A program made the translations under genes and the position numbers. Under the pieces are notes generated by a model. That model made no database searches. It worked only from the letters and a program-made list of their open reading frames with translations, and had not been told where the DNA came from. Positions 45,021 through 55,494 of a DNA stretch of 64,000 bases are shown in pieces (the stretch's first letter is position 1; each line of letters begins with the position of its first letter). The DNA comes from Puccinia triticina (lineage: Eukaryota; Basidiomycota; Pucciniomycetes; Pucciniales; Pucciniaceae): the NCBI RefSeq assembly GCF_026914185.1, contig NC_070559.1:2232001-2296000 (forward strand), given 5' to 3'.

Positions 45021-45902
45021 ATGTCTGAAATTGTTACTCAAACCACTCAATTCCTTCTCACTACAACAAATTACACAGTCTGGAAACTCTCTATTGAAGC
45101 CAAACTCCATGATCTCGGATTCCGCGAATATGTCATTGGAACCTGGGACCTCACCAACAAGAACTCGGCTGAAGATCACGCAAAGGCCGCCAAATTGAAC
45201 GGTAAAGCGTACTCGCTCATCATTCAAAATCCTGACTCAGACAATCTCGCTCTTGTCAGCACGACCCTTCCTGAAAAGGATCAATTCAACGGACGTGCTC
45301 TTTGGACGCTCTTGAAAGACAAGTACGCCGGAATGAATTTCATCAATCGATCAGTTGCATTGGACAACTTTCTAGACGTTGAATACAAAGACATCCCGTC
45401 TTTTTGATCTGCCATTCGTTTTGCCAATCAGAAAATGGGTCTTGCTGGTGTTTTGGACAACGATCAAGTCAAGATGATGCTGATGTTAAGGCAACTTCCT
45501 CAACATCAATTCAAATCATTCCCTGATGTTGTCACAATGACGTGCGCAGAAGAATTGTTTGAAGACATTGTGAAGAAGCTCAAGACATACAAAGTCACCA
45601 GTATGAAGAATGAAGGCTCAATCAACACCCAAAGTACTCTGCATACTCGAGCTCAGGTCAACACCAAATCCTCGAACTTGAAGACCTGCATCCACTGGGA
45701 CAAGCCCGGACACCAACCCGCAAATTTCTGGGTGAAGTACCCAGAGAAAGCCCCAAAGACTGCTGCAGCCCATATCACTATGCAGGACAACTTTAATCAA
45801 CTCAAAACCAACGATCCGACGGACTTCTTGTACTTCCGCACCGCTGACGGTGTTTGTCATCATGTCAATGAAATCAGATACAAAGGTGTTAACTATCACT
45901 AG
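45021..45902 (+). pseudogene. Copia-type Gag, nonsense-interrupted
   Basis: The frame MSEIVTQTTQFLLTTTNYT, then WKLSIEAKLHDLG, RALWTLLKDKYAG and LDNFLDVEYKDIPSF runs to a TGA at 45405. It continues in frame with SAIRFANQKM, LMLRQLPQHQF and a knuckle remnant, CIHWDKPGHQPANFW, to a stop at 45902. The knuckle has lost its second and third Cys (expected C-x2-C-x4-H-x4-C). The fold matches UBN2-type copia Gag. The TGA sits where CGA (Arg) would fit. No protease or RT follows. Confidence 0.72.
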
Positions 45903-46558
45903 CTTCAACTAAGATCACCCACTGTTCTGATTGATGCTCGCCAATCAATCCGCTTCTTTTCTATTTTGACAAGTCAATCCCCACGCATCAAGATCAAAGT
46001 CAACAAAAAGGTCATCAATTTTCCTAATCAATCCCTTCAACTCTCAACATTCATCCCTTTCCCCTCAAACTTTCTTCCTTTCTTCTCCTTATCACTCAGA
46101 GTTCTCTTGGTGTAAGTAAAGGGGGGTGTTGGAATTTTGCCATTTCCTCTTACTTACACCTCTAAAACATTGTTTCATGTCATTCTCAAAAGCATTGCCA
46201 GTATCCTTGTTAGTACAGATTTTATCACACCAAGTAGTCATTGAACCGTGAGTAGTAGATAATATCTTGTCATACTTGTTATCACGCATAGTCTCAGAGA
46301 TAGTATAGATGAAACTTGTCTTGATCAAACATTTTTCATTATTCTATTGTTTTCCAACCACTTGTTGGCCGGTTGTTTTTAGTCTATTTAAAGCCAGCCT
46401 ACAACAAGAAATTACACTCATTGGTTCTCTCCTTCATTCTTCGCGCCCCAACCTGAGCCGCATCATCCTCATTGCTCCCCTTTCTCAAGCCTTAGATCTC
46501 ATCTCCTTTCCCCACTCTTCTTTGTGCAGCAGTAACCATTCTAATTTCTAACACAAGG

Positions 46559-47287
46559 TGTCCACGGAAAGCTCATGATGGCATCTGTGGATTTCTTGGG
46601 TTGATCCGGTCGAGGCCACCCCTGAGATATGGGTGGTGACCTCGTGATACCCTGGACCGTCACCTGCAGGTCCAACCTTGCGCACAGGTTCCTGAGGAAT
46701 CCTCAGAGATTTTCAGTTAGGTGCACGTGGAGGTACTCCCAGGGTGTATACACGGCGGGGGTACTTCCTGCCCCGCCCGTTTGTGGAACCGATGAGAGGA
46801 GGGTAATCCGTGGAACCAACAAGGATCGGCTCAGTAACCCCTTGGTAAGCTCGTCGGAAAAAACTCAAGAAACCGGTGGCAGTTGACATGCGGCATACTG
46901 GAGTCAATACTCAATTAGAACCAGGTTCATACGAATGAATCCCAGGCTGGAACAGCCTGGAATATTTGGAATTTGCACAACATCATTCTAGTGCACAGTG
47001 CACTAGACAAGACTGAGCTCTGAGGCAATTGCTCAGCTGGGATCCATGGTCTCTGAGGCAAATGCTCAGGAGATCCATGGTTTGCCAACCTGGGCTTGTT
47101 AGCCAGCATCAGCCCCTCCTGCCTCTTGTTGTCCGGGTGGAATGCCTCCCCCTCAAGAAGCTCCTGGTCAACAATGGAACCATGTCGACCAGGAGCAGAC
47201 AACAACATACAATAGGTGGCCGGGGCAGTACCTCCCGGCCAACAACATCCACCTGTCGACCAGGAGGAATCCCTCCCGGTCGACATC
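46559..47287. other. Repeat-like interval with short inverted words
   Basis: No gene. It contains several internally symmetric pieces (GTGCACAGTGCAC, GGATCCATGG with CAGATCCATGG, and CTCCTGGTCAACA against TGTCGACCAGGAG). Parts at 46580-46760 resemble 55620-55800 in wording (CAACCTTG(C/T)GC(A/G)CAG, CGTGGAGG). Probably the flank of the palindromic satellite region. Confidence 0.35.
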
Positions 47288-47477
47288 ACCATCCAGCCAT
47301 CGAGTGGTGATGTACACAACCCACTCGATGACCAGCACACACCGGTCATCGAGTGGATTGAGACCCACTCGCTCTCGATGACTGGCTTGTGCCAGTCATC
47401 GAGAGGTACACAACCCACTCAATGCCGGCACATACCGGTCATCGAGTGGACTGAGACCCACTTGATGACCGGCACAC
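47288..47477. repeat. Palindromic 44-bp satellite, left block
   Basis: Units such as CCGGTCATCGAGTGG-ACTGAGA-CCCACTTGATGACCGG are themselves inverted repeats. The block ends exactly at the copia insertion, with target sequence CACAC. Confidence 0.85.
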
Positions 47478-48141
47478 TGTAATAATTGTAGGTAGATTAC
47501 TTTATTGAAACAGTTATAGATAAAGAACTCAATAAAAGTAATACACTTGTTGAAAAGAAAATACAACAATGGTTAGTTTTAACTAGCTGAAAAAAGGATA
47601 AGAGTATTTGTAAATGAAAAAATGCCTTGAAAGATGAACCGCAGACAAGTGGAAATCTTGACACAAACACAACAACGGCGACGAGTAAACAGCAGGAATG
47701 ATCACAACAAAAGCAGCCTAGATATCATGAAGAAAACAATAGCGTTTAATAAACATGCATAGTCAATGTAGATTATAAACGTTCAAAAACAACTACCTGC
47801 CCAGAGACTGTTTCTAGCTCCTCCTGGATGCTTAAAGTCGGTGATTGATGTTATTGAGTCTTTGATTTGGAATTGAGCTGGGAACAAAGGAGAAAGACTT
47901 CGAGTCTTAATCGGATCGATGATTTGTTCAACAAGGATGTCGGCGAATAAGAAGTGGGAAGAATAGAGTTATCGGCGGATAGAAATGGAATAGAGTTTGT
48001 CGGAGATGCGGGGAAGATGTGCGGAAACCAATTGATCGACAGGATGCTGGAAGTACATGTCATATGCATAATTCATATGCATAATGTGATGCATAGACTT
48101 AAACAACGAATTGAATAATGTCCGAGTTTAAACGCGCGACA
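47478..48141 (-). repeat. Copia 3' LTR
   Basis: 664 bp, preceded on the - strand by the purine tract at about 48142-48152. Lacks the ATTA indel present in the 5' LTR. Confidence 0.93.
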
Positions 48142-48147
48142 CTCCTC

Positions 48148-51100
48148 CTAAACACGCACATTAAGTAAATGTAATTGTTTAGAAGCTGGAAGAAGTTTGA
48201 TTTTCCCAAGTGGCTTCGTCAACACATCGGCAATCATTTCGGTTGTTGAGACTTGTGAAACACAAAGAACTTTCATTGTAATCAGTTGTCGAACATATTG
48301 AAAACAAATCTCGATGTGTTTGGTATTTGGATTAAGTTGCGGTTCTTTGCTTATGATTACAGCTCCAGAGTTGTTGTTAAAAAGCAATGGAGGATCCACA
48401 GCGATGTTTAGCGATGTTATTAAGTTGGACATCCAGCGTAGCTGCTTTGCGCACTTATTCATTGAAATAAACTCAGCTTCGGTCGTAGATTGAGCGACAA
48501 CAGATTGCTTTTTTGTAGTCCAGGATATCGGATTACCGTAGAATGTGATAACATAACCGGACATAGATTGCTTAGTAACCAATGAAGTACCGTAATCCGC
48601 GTCAGCCCACCCGCACAAAGCATCAGTTTGCTGGCCCTTTTGAAAATGAATGCCAACATTGGCTGTGCCTCGTAAATATCGGAGAAGGTGTTTGATCAGA
48701 GACCAGTGACACAGGGAAGGGGAAGATGAGAACTGAGCCAAAACGTTGACTTTAAATGCAATATATGGCCGGGTATGTAATGCCAGATAGTTTAGCATGC
48801 CAACCGCTTTTTGCATCGTCTTGACATCAAAGGGTGGCGAGTTTTTGGCTATTAATCGGTGAAAGTTCATCGGAGATGGCGCTTTTACCGTTGTCGCATT
48901 GGACATGCCGAATTCCTTGATAATTTTACACGCAAAATCAGATTGATGAACGACAAGAGATCCGTCTTTTCGCCAATCAAGAGTATAACCCAGGTGTTGA
49001 GTTGGTCGTTCTTTGACTTTGAGCGTATACGATTTCTTCAAATCATCAAGGAACCAAAGAATATTTTGATGATTGTTACCAACAATAAAACCGTCGTCCA
49101 CATGCATATGCAGCAAAATCGAATTGTCGAAGTTGTGAAACAGTGCATTGTCAAGCAGCGATGCCTCAAACCCAATGGCTTTTAGCGACGAAACTAAGTG
49201 AGCCTTCCACATTCGTGGCGCCTGTTTCGTGCCGTACAAAGACTTTTTCAGTTTCCACACCCAGCCTTTCTTCTTTGGATCCGGGTCCTCAAAACCAAGA
49301 ACTTGCAAAACGTATATTGATGCATCAATGTTACCGTAAAGAAAAGCTGTTTCGACATCGAATTGAAAAACAAATAGACCTTTGTCTACCGCAAGTGAAA
49401 GCATCATTTTGAAAGATTCGTTCCTTGCCACCAAAGAGTACGTCTCGAAAAAATGAATCATGTGTTCTTGATGATTACCAAATACCACCCAACGCGCTTT
49501 GTGACGAACCACCTCCTTGAATTCATTAAGTTTCTTCGTTAACAACCAAATACCGCCTATCGTCTTGTCATTGGTGGGAGGCGGAACAAGAGTTCCAGTG
49601 TTTTTTGATTGAAGAGAGTTGAATTCGGCAGATAGAGCAGATTCCCATTGCGGTAAGGAGTTTGTGTCATTCATGGCTTCATTGATTGAAACGGATTTCG
49701 TCAAGTTTAAATCCAGAAATTCTGATACTGAAGCAAAACTCAAATCCGGAAGATCACGGTTCATTCGACGCGAACCTTTGACGATGTTGGAGGGAGTTAC
49801 CAAAGAATTAATATCTCTAGGGGCGAGTTGATTTCGAGAACCCCACTCATAAGTGAAGTATTTCGTCGACTGTTGTGAGTTTGAAGAAGGCGGAACGTCA
49901 GCTCCTTGAGTAACAGTTGACGAAGGCGAGGGATCAAGCGGTAAGGGATCAGGCGGGAGCATAGGAGTAGGAGACGGTAGAAGGGGAGGGGGCGAAACAG
50001 GAGGAGAACGTGGCGATGAAGGAGGAGAGTTTGACGCAGACTGAGATTTATGTTTTGAACGAGTTTTGGTGTTCGACACATCAATAGTAATATGTTCATC
50101 GCGTGAAGGAAAGTCTGCAGATGATGTGGGCAAAGTTGAAGATAACTTCATCATAGCAGCCTTAGAATTATACGGAAAAGATAGGATTGAAGGGGTATAG
50201 TCCCGGCTTATCACCGTATGGCGAGAAATTGGATCAAAGAAACGCATAGCATCTGATCTGGACTCATAGCCAAGGAATAGAAATGGTTTCGAGGGAGGAA
50301 GGACTTTGAATGATGGTGATTGCGTGTGAACGTAAACTTTTAGACCAAATGGCAGTAGAGTATGGACCTGTCTTACTTGTTCTATACATGAATGATAATT
50401 GACTAAAACCAAATTTGGTGAATTCCAGTTGATCGCTGAGGAAGGAAGCATGTTGATTAAAGATGAGGCAAATTTTGCCGCTTCATCCCAGTAGTTTAGA
50501 GGAACAGAACATTGAGCCAACATACACCGCATTTTCATAAGTAGCGTTTGATTGAAGCGTTCTGCTAAACCATTCGTCTGTGGGGAGTTCGCCGGTCCTT
50601 GCTTGAGAGATATGCCGCGCTGAGACAGAAAAGTCTTGAAGATGACTGAACCAAATTCGCCACCTTGATTGGTATGAAGAATAGAAGGAGTCACATCTAG
50701 AACATTTTTTATTTCATTCAAATATGACATGATCTTTGTTTCTGATTCCGATTTTTTCTGCATAAGAAAAATCCGATTAAATCGTGAGAAATCATCGATG
50801 AGAACCAATATATATCGGAAGGAGTTTCGAGAATTCGGCGACACCTGCAACACATCCATATGAATCATCTTGAATGGACTAGAAGCGGACGGAAGGGGAT
50901 TACTGTGTGAAGAACGCTTTAATTTCGCCATTCTACACACCTTGCAGTTTATTGAAGAGCCGGTTTTTTTGTTCGGTGAGATCTTCATCAAATCGAAGAA
51001 TTTCTTGAGATATACGTCCGAAGGGTGACCCAAAATAATATGCCAATCTTTAAGCATATTATTTTCTTTCATTGAAAAAAGAGCTTTGGTCGTGACTACA

Positions 51101-52410
51101 CTTGAACCGGATGAAACGTATAAATTGCCTGTTCGTGGAAACCGTTCGATAACCGTCGAGCCCATATAGACTAGGAACAACTTGTTCTTATGGACACAGC
51201 GAAAACCATGATCTTCAAGTTGCGAAACCGATATGAGGTTGCATTTCCCAGATGGAGCTAAATAAACGGGAAAGATATCGTATTTTCCGAAGCGCATCGA
51301 ACCCATGTGAGTAATTTCCACTGAACCGGAATAAGTCCTCATCTTCTTGTTGACAATTTGAATATTTGACAAAAGACGCTCATTGGATACAGTCGATTTT
51401 GATGCTCCAGTGTCAAGAACTAAACAAATTTTCTCGTTATCGATTGGTCCCACATGAAATGTGTTTTCATCTTTGACAAAGAAACCTGTATCCTCCAAGT
51501 TGGTGTCTTCAACTAATTCAGACACAGCATTGGCGACCTCTTCTTCATTGGATTCCTCGATAGAATTTAAATGCTGACTCCGAAGTTTGGTCAATGATTC
51601 AATCAGTTGATCAAGCTCCTGATCGCTCATTTTGATTTTTGATGAGGAGGATGGAGGCAAAGTAATCCAATTCTTTGTCGGAACCACATTTCTGAATTTC
51701 TTTTCGACTGCCTTGAACTTGTCCTTGTTTGGTCGAGTAAAAGGTTTTGACAAAACTGCATTAATCGTACCAGATAGTTCATTGTGGCTGTGCTCGATGC
51801 TCATTTGGGTCGCAAGTTTTTCAAAGGTGAAAGGATCGGTGTCAAACAAATTTTGAATCAGAGAGGCAAGAGAATTGTCATGTCGAAAGCTTTTAAGGAA
51901 AAACATTCCAGCCATTGCTGTATCGACTTGCATATGCTTTGTGACGAGTTGAGCCGACTTGAGAGAAGTATACATAGATTGAAATTTACTAATATGAGCA
52001 GCAATTGAAGTTCCAGGAACGTAGTCGCGATGAATGAGTGTGTAAAGCTTGTCTCCAAGCTTAATTAAAGACTGTTCACCGCATGCTTCAGCTAAATCTG
52101 TCATAGCCTTGGAAAAAGAATTGGCTGCTTGAACAACGGAGTACAAATCGGCAGATACACATAATTCAAGAAGCGTGTATGCATTGGCGGTCTTCTTTTG
52201 GAATTTCTTCTCTAATTTGTGAGCTTCACACCATGCGACATCGAAGACTTCTTCATCTCCACGTCCTACGATAAGATTCTTGAACGATTTCTTCCATTCT
52301 GGATAATTATCCCGGCGAAGTTTTGTGATTTGAATCTTATCGCCTTGATGATCATTATCACTAGACGAAGATTCATTGACATTTGGATTGATGACCGGAA
52401 GTTCTGCCAT
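48148..52410 (-). CDS. Copia Gag-Pol polyprotein, uninterrupted
   Basis: 1,420 codons from an ATG 72 bases after the 5' LTR. Order: Gag (WKKSFKNLIVGRGDEEVFD; no CCHC knuckle seen); protease LVLDTGASKS at roughly residue 330; GAG-pre-integrase WHIILGHPSDVYLKKF with CKVCRMAK; integrase core (IHMDVLQVSP, then LHTNQGGEF, then GLAERFNQTLL); RT (FQFDVETAFLYG, LYGTKQAPRMW, MHVDDG); and RNase H (GWADADYG, STTEAEF, FNNNSGAVI, TKHIEIC). Two catalytic Asp are Asn here: the integrase D of the DxGGEF motif and the RNase H D of the DNSGA motif. Both would follow from one G-to-A change in a CpG. The frame is open but the enzymes are probably inactive, unless the lineage uses these residues. In the family the polyprotein is cut by its protease and reverse-transcribes the element in cytoplasmic particles. 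Confidence 0.93.
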   Translation of the reverse strand: MAELPVINPNVNESSSSDNDHQGDKIQITKLRRDNYPEWKKSFKNLIVGRGDEEVFDVAWCEAHKLEKKFQKKTANAYTLLELCVSADLYSVVQAANSFSKAMTDLAEACGEQSLIKLGDKLYTLIHRDYVPGTSIAAHISKFQSMYTSLKSAQLVTKHMQVDTAMAGMFFLKSFRHDNSLASLIQNLFDTDPFTFEKLATQMSIEHSHNELSGTINAVLSKPFTRPNKDKFKAVEKKFRNVVPTKNWITLPPSSSSKIKMSDQELDQLIESLTKLRSQHLNSIEESNEEEVANAVSELVEDTNLEDTGFFVKDENTFHVGPIDNEKICLVLDTGASKSTVSNERLLSNIQIVNKKMRTYSGSVEITHMGSMRFGKYDIFPVYLAPSGKCNLISVSQLEDHGFRCVHKNKLFLVYMGSTVIERFPRTGNLYVSSGSSVVTTKALFSMKENNMLKDWHIILGHPSDVYLKKFFDLMKISPNKKTGSSINCKVCRMAKLKRSSHSNPLPSASSPFKMIHMDVLQVSPNSRNSFRYILVLIDDFSRFNRIFLMQKKSESETKIMSYLNEIKNVLDVTPSILHTNQGGEFGSVIFKTFLSQRGISLKQGPANSPQTNGLAERFNQTLLMKMRCMLAQCSVPLNYWDEAAKFASSLINMLPSSAINWNSPNLVLVNYHSCIEQVRQVHTLLPFGLKVYVHTQSPSFKVLPPSKPFLFLGYESRSDAMRFFDPISRHTVISRDYTPSILSFPYNSKAAMMKLSSTLPTSSADFPSRDEHITIDVSNTKTRSKHKSQSASNSPPSSPRSPPVSPPPLLPSPTPMLPPDPLPLDPSPSSTVTQGADVPPSSNSQQSTKYFTYEWGSRNQLAPRDINSLVTPSNIVKGSRRMNRDLPDLSFASVSEFLDLNLTKSVSINEAMNDTNSLPQWESALSAEFNSLQSKNTGTLVPPPTNDKTIGGIWLLTKKLNEFKEVVRHKARWVVFGNHQEHMIHFFETYSLVARNESFKMMLSLAVDKGLFVFQFDVETAFLYGNIDASIYVLQVLGFEDPDPKKKGWVWKLKKSLYGTKQAPRMWKAHLVSSLKAIGFEASLLDNALFHNFDNSILLHMHVDDGFIVGNNHQNILWFLDDLKKSYTLKVKERPTQHLGYTLDWRKDGSLVVHQSDFACKIIKEFGMSNATTVKAPSPMNFHRLIAKNSPPFDVKTMQKAVGMLNYLALHTRPYIAFKVNVLAQFSSSPSLCHWSLIKHLLRYLRGTANVGIHFQKGQQTDALCGWADADYGTSLVTKQSMSGYVITFYGNPISWTTKKQSVVAQSTTEAEFISMNKCAKQLRWMSNLITSLNIAVDPPLLFNNNSGAVIISKEPQLNPNTKHIEICFQYVRQLITMKVLCVSQVSTTEMIADVLTKPLGKIKLLPASKQLHLLNVRV

Positions 52411-52469
52411 CTTGTTTGTTTAGATCTAGAAGTGATTCTTATTTTGAGTTCTTTAACTGTCAAGTAATG

Positions 52470-52481
52470 CTCTTGCTACCA
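52470..52481 (-). promoter_or_regulatory. Copia primer-binding site
   Basis: TGGTAGCAAGAG directly follows the 5' LTR on the - strand. The first seven bases complement the 3' end of fungal initiator Met-tRNA (GCTACCA); the match weakens beyond them. Confidence 0.65.
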
Positions 52482-53149
52482 TGTAATAATTGTAGGTAGA
52501 TTACTTTATTGAAACAGTTATAGATAAAGAACTCAATAAAAGTAATACACTTGTTGAAAAGAAAATATAACAATGGTTAGTTTTAACTAGCTGAAAAAAG
52601 GATAAGAGTATTTGCAAATGAAAAAATACCTTGAAATTAAGATGAACCGCAGACAAGTGGAAATCTTGACACAAACACAACAACGGCGACGAGTAAACAG
52701 CAGGAATGATCACAACAAAAGCAGCCTAGATATCATGAAGAAAACAATAGCGGTTAATAAACATGCATAGTCAATGTAGATTATAAACGTTCAAAAACAA
52801 CTACCTGCCCAGAGACTGTTTCTAGCTCCTCCTGGATGCTTAAAGTCGGCAATTGATGTTATTGAGTATTTGATTTGGAATTGAGCTGGGAACGAAGGAG
52901 AAAGACTTTGAGTCTTAATTGGATCGATGATTTGTTCGACAAGGATGTCGGCGAATAAGAAGTGGGAAGAATAGAGTTATTGGCGGATAGAAATGGAATA
53001 GAGTTTGTCGGAGATGCAGGGAAGATGTGCGGAAACCAATCGATTGACAGGATGCCGGAAGTACACGTCATATGCATAATTCATATGCATAATGTGTTGC
53101 ATAGACTTAAACAACGAATTGAATAATGTCCGAGTTTAAACGCGCGACA
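52482..53149 (-). repeat. Copia 5' LTR
   Basis: 668 bp. It should contain the promoter, but no TATA box is certain. It differs from the 3' LTR mainly by transitions. Confidence 0.93.
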
Positions 53150-53473
53150 CACACACCGGTCATTGAGTGGACTGAGACCCACTTGATGACCGGCACATAC
53201 CGGTCATCGAGTGGACTGAGACCCACTTGATGACCGGCACACACCGGTCATCGAGTGGACTGAGACCCACTTGATGACCGGCACACACCGGTCATCGAGT
53301 GGACTGAGACCCACTCAATGACTGGCACAAGCCAGTCATCGAGAGCGAGTGGGTCTCAGTCCACTCAATGACCGGTGTGTGCCGGTCATCAAGTGGGTCT
53401 CAGTCCACTCGATGACCGGTGTGTGCCGGTCATCAAGTGGGTCTCAGTCCACTCGATGACCGGTGTGTGCCGG
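53150..53473. repeat. Palindromic 44-bp satellite, middle block
   Basis: Seven to eight units with a 44-bp period. Orientation words switch near 53341 (GAGAGCGAGTGGG), so the block is itself a larger palindrome. It ends at the insertion at 53474. Confidence 0.9.
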
Positions 53474-54303
53474 TGTGGAACTCCGTCCGTGCGTGGGCCG
53501 GCGGCAGTTCTGGGAGGGATTTGAGTGATGTAGTGATGAGTGCCCTCCTGTGAATAAGGTCGGATGAGCTGAAGATCAGGAAGCGAGGAAGTTGGATGAT
53601 TGTTTTACGACGGCGTTGAGCGCGCGTCGGCGGTTTGAGTTATTCGAAAAAGAGGTGGGGGCTAATGGTGCCTAAGTCGCTTTGAGAGATCACGAAGCAA
53701 ACGCCAAGAGTTGGGGAAACGAGGGGATCGACAGAAGAATTGAGAAGTTAGAGTTCTAACTCTGTCTTCGAGGGATCAAGAAGGTTTGAGATCGACGGAT
53801 ATTGCGAGAAAGGCCGCCGTACAGGCAACAGAAAAGGAAGCGGAGACTCGAATGAATATTCTAGGATCGATATAAGCTCAGCGAAAGCACTACGAAGCCA
53901 CTCTCAGATCGGGATCAAAAAAGCTGATAGAATTCCTCCTTGGATCAGAAAGGGTTCTCTGCCTCCCCTTCGGCTAAGCTCGGATGAACTTAGACTCCAG
54001 GGAAGCGCCGCGCACTGCGGACCCATCATCATGCCCCGCGCGCCCAAAACAAAAAAAAGAAAAGCATAATAAAGGAAAAGGAACCAACCCGCCACCTTCA
54101 AAACCTCCAACGCGCGCACAGAGAGAAAAGGGAATAAGAATAATAAAAAAAAGAAAACAAGATAACCAGCACCAGGACATAAGGAAACAAAGAACAGAGG
54201 AGCAACAAAAAAGAAACTAGAGACGCCTCGCCGTACCCGCTGCGCGCCAAGCCGAACTGAGTTTTGACCGTGATTCCCTGACTGTACCGTGTTGCGCACC
54301 ACA
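53474..54303. mobile_element. 830-bp insertion, probable solo LTR
   Basis: The insert starts TGTGGAACTC and ends GCACCACA, with CCGG duplicated at 53470-53473 and 54304-54307. Removing it joins the satellite perfectly (GTGTGCCGGTCATC). TG/CA ends and a 4-bp duplication fit a Ty3-type solo LTR. A - strand pyrimidine-rich tract and lack of coding capacity agree. Confidence 0.65.
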
Positions 54304-54790
54304 CCGGTCATCAAGTGGGTCTCAGTCCACTTGATGACCGGTATGTGCTGGTCATCGAGTGGGTCTCAGTCCACTCAATGACCGGTATGTGCCGGTCATC
54401 GAGTGGGTCTCAGTCCACTCGATGACCGGTGTGTGCCGGTCATCAAGTGGGTCTCAGTCCACTCGATGACCGGTGTGTGCCGGTCATCAAGTGGGTCTCA
54501 GTCCACTCGATGACCGGTATGTGCCGGCATTGAGTGGGTTGTGTACCTCTCAATGACTGGCTTGTGCCAGTCATTGAGTGGGTCTCAGTCCACTCGATGA
54601 CCGGTGTGTGCCGGTCATCAAGTGGGTCTGAGTCCACTCGATGACCGGTGTGTGCCGGTCATCGAGTGGGTCTCAGTCCACTCGATGACCGGCGTGTACC
54701 GGCATCAAGAGGGTTGTGTACCCCCTCGATGACTGGACTGTGCCGGTCATCGAGGGGTTTGAGTCCGGTCATCGAGTGGGTTGGGAGGGG
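54304..54790. repeat. Palindromic 44-bp satellite, right block
   Basis: About ten units, mostly in the opposite written orientation to the middle block (GGTCATCAAGTGGGTCTCAG then TCCACTCGATGACCGG). Units decay after 54700. Confidence 0.9.
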
Positions 54791-55383
54791 TTGCTCCCGG
54801 TCAACGCCCTTGTACCCAAGTGGATGGGAGGCATCCATGAGGTCGCACCATGGACTTGTGCCATTGTCAAGGCTGAGTCTGAGGACACCTGGAGGCACAG
54901 CGCTCAAAATTGAGCACTGAGCAGCTGTGCCTTGTGGCTTGGCACTTGGCCACGCTGAGCTAGCCTGGAAGCAAGCTGGAAGTGCCCTGGAAGAACCCAG
55001 ATACTGATCAAAGTACTAGCATGGTAACTGCATGTCAACTGACATCAGTTTCTTGAGTTTTTTTTGTAGTGAGGTTTTTTCAACGTGGAACCAATGGGGT
55101 TCACACTTTTCCCCGTTGGTTCCACAATGTGCCTTCCTGGCACGCGTGGAGACCACGTCAGCTTGTTGCTCACGTTGGTTCCACGGCATTTTCTTTTTTT
55201 TTTTCCCTTCCAGCCAAGACCACCTCAGGCTGGTCCTGAGGTTTTGAAAGACCAACAAAACTTGATTTTGAAGACAGGAAAAAAAACTTAACAAACAAAC
55301 CTGTCGCAAACCCAATCGCAAACCCTTGTTTGGGGGGTTGATAGAGTGTAAAGAAGCAGGGTTCAACAATGTGAAGTGGCTGT
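54791..55383. other. Non-coding interval
   Basis: No gene. It includes short GTTGGTTCCAC/GTGGAACCAA inverted words (55085-55190) that recur at 43415 and 46790. It may be flank of a larger repeat family. Confidence 0.3.
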
Positions 55384-55494
55384 CACAGCGGGAAATTGGG
55401 TGTCGCACGCAGCCCGCAGCAACACCCGCGTAAAGGGGGTCCCCTTGGCTCGGGTGTCACTGCGGGCTGCGTGCAACATCCGATTGCCCGCTGT
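55384..55494. repeat. Long imperfect hairpin
   Basis: Two arms of about 45 bases (CAGCGGG...GCACGCAGCCCGCAG...ACACCCG and its complement) enclose a ~23-base loop. The stem is GC-rich. It could be a MITE core or a foldback tip; no target duplication was found. Confidence 0.7.

Larger units (their letters stand above)
43499..46553 (+). mobile_element. Gag-only copia-type LTR element
   Basis: The 5' LTR is 43499-44979 (it includes a 1,037-bp insertion) and the 3' LTR is 46127-46553 (427 bp). CAAGG flanks the element on both sides (43494-43498 and 46554-46558). The purine tract AAAGGGGGG lies directly before the 3' LTR. The interior holds one gag frame and no pol. Removing the insertion and a 13-bp difference makes the two LTRs equal in length, confirming the assignment. 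Non-autonomous (TR-GAG-like). Confidence 0.88.
47478..53149 (-). mobile_element. Full-length Ty1/copia retrotransposon
   Basis: The LTRs are 47478-48141 (3' LTR, 664 bp) and 52482-53149 (5' LTR, 668 bp). CACAC flanks the element at 47473-47477 and 53150-53154. On the - strand the LTRs start TGTCGCGCG and end ATTATTACA. A primer-binding site TGGTAGCAAGAGC follows the 5' LTR and a purine tract TTTAGGAGGAG precedes the 3' LTR. By eye the LTRs differ at 18 positions plus one 4-bp indel (about 2.7 percent). About ten of the 18 are CpG/TpG or CpG/CpA pairs. One uninterrupted gag-pol frame lies inside. Confidence 0.95.

Noticed and set aside
47470..53160. Copia element on the + strand or with tandem LTRs only
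   Set aside because: PBS, purine tract and the gag-pol frame all point to the - strand, and the interior is complete.
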